NCBI GenBank assembly: GCA_038232935.1 | Contig: JBBSMX010000191.1 | Coordinates: forward strand, 1-6,247 | Source of the DNA: JBBSMX01 sp038232935 | GTDB lineage: Bacteria > Bacteroidota > Rhodothermia > Rhodothermales > JANQRZ01 | Direction of reading: 5' to 3' | DNA length: 6,247 bases | Shown: in pieces, positions 5,964 through 6,247 of the stretch | Position numbering within the stretch: the stretch's first letter is position 1 | Layout of the letters: each line of letters begins with the position of its first letter | Position numbers and translations under genes: made by a program | The notes under the pieces: generated by a model | Told to the model about the DNA's origin: nothing | What the model saw: only the letters and a program-made list of their open reading frames with translations | Database searches by the model: none

Positions 5964-6247
5964 CTACGCCACCGGCTCTTCCGCCCCTTCCGGCACGATG
6001 AGGTCTTGCCGCATCCGCCAGCGGAACCACAGCGTCAGCCCGAGCGCCGCCGCGCCGAGCCCGCTCGTCAGCCCCCACCACACGCCGCGCGCGCCGAGGT
6101 CGGCCCCGAAGCCGAGCGCGACGGCCGTCGTCATCCCGATCCCCCAGTACGCCACGGCCCCGACGATCATCGGTGCCCGCGTGTCTTTGATCCCACGGAG
6201 CGCCCCCGACGCCGTGGCCTGCACCCCGTCGAAGAGTTGGAAGACGG
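5964..6247 (-). CDS. MATE-family multidrug efflux transporter, C-terminal end (partial)
   Basis: The frame enters the window from the right and ends at TAG (5966-5964), showing 93 residues. VFQLFDGVQATASGALRG and then IKDTRAPM match the conserved segment of NorM/MdtK-type MATE transporters ahead of TM11 (E. coli MdtK has [23 protein letters not shown] by memory). Two hydrophobic segments follow (APMIVGAVAYWGIGMTTAVA and GVWWGLTSGLGAAALGLTLW), fitting TM11 and TM12, then a short basic and acidic tail (RWRMRQDL, EGAEEPVA). MATE proteins are inner-membrane antiporters that export cationic drugs against Na+ or H+. The reading does not overlap the MATE segment at 1-180: about 80 residues of a typical MATE protein would lie between the two. 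It may therefore be a separate gene or the other copy of a duplicated one. Confidence 0.9.
   Translation of the reverse strand, partial: VFQLFDGVQATASGALRGIKDTRAPMIVGAVAYWGIGMTTAVALGFGADLGARGVWWGLTSGLGAAALGLTLWFRWRMRQDLIVPEGAEEPVA

Overview
The window (6247 bp, GC-rich) reads as a piece of a Bacteroidota/Rhodothermota-type chromosome, most like the Rhodothermales. This rests on two large secreted proteins that end in type IX secretion (T9SS) type A sorting domains (YPNPF ... YDVLGR ... LPAGLYLVRAE), on a candidate TTTG/TAnnTTTG-type promoter, and on base composition. All recognisable genes lie on the minus strand, so the layout below runs from high to low coordinates. No RNA gene, CRISPR array, transposase or phage gene was seen.

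Reading the minus strand: (1) 6247-5964 is the C-terminal end of a MATE-family efflux transporter, entering from outside the window. (2) 5963-5696 is an intergenic gap with a 9-bp-arm palindrome and a candidate promoter. (3) 5695-5444 is a short secreted FG-GAP-type beta-propeller reading frame, cut off after about one repeat and apparently frameshifted; it is probably a remnant. (4) 5288-1887 encodes a 1133-residue secreted protein with an M6-like metallopeptidase domain, a right-handed beta-helix, an Ala-rich TPR-like helical region and a T9SS sorting domain. (5) 1878-247 encodes a 543-residue secreted beta-propeller protein flanked by Ig-like domains, with an almost identical sorting domain. 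(6) 238-1 starts a third gene whose first ~19 residues are a T9SS-type signal peptide, but whose following residues are the second half of a MATE transporter; it runs out of the window.

Genes 4, 5 and 6 are separated by identical 8-bp gaps holding a GGGGAG ribosome site, so they look co-transcribed and translationally coupled. The two secreted proteins would be exported by Sec and then carried across the outer membrane by the T9SS, to act at the cell surface or outside the cell.

The main oddity is structural. A ~270-bp module (end of sorting domain + 8-bp spacer + start of the next signal peptide) occurs twice as a direct repeat. At the left copy the signal peptide runs straight into the middle of a MATE gene, while the end of a MATE gene lies at the other side of the window. 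This is the order expected from a tandem duplication (or circular amplification) of a unit of roughly 6.5 kb running from mid-MATE to the signal peptide. An assembly artefact or an independent fusion to a second MATE gene would look the same from this window alone. No clearly new molecular system could be identified; the rearrangement and the multidomain M6 protein are the points most worth following.
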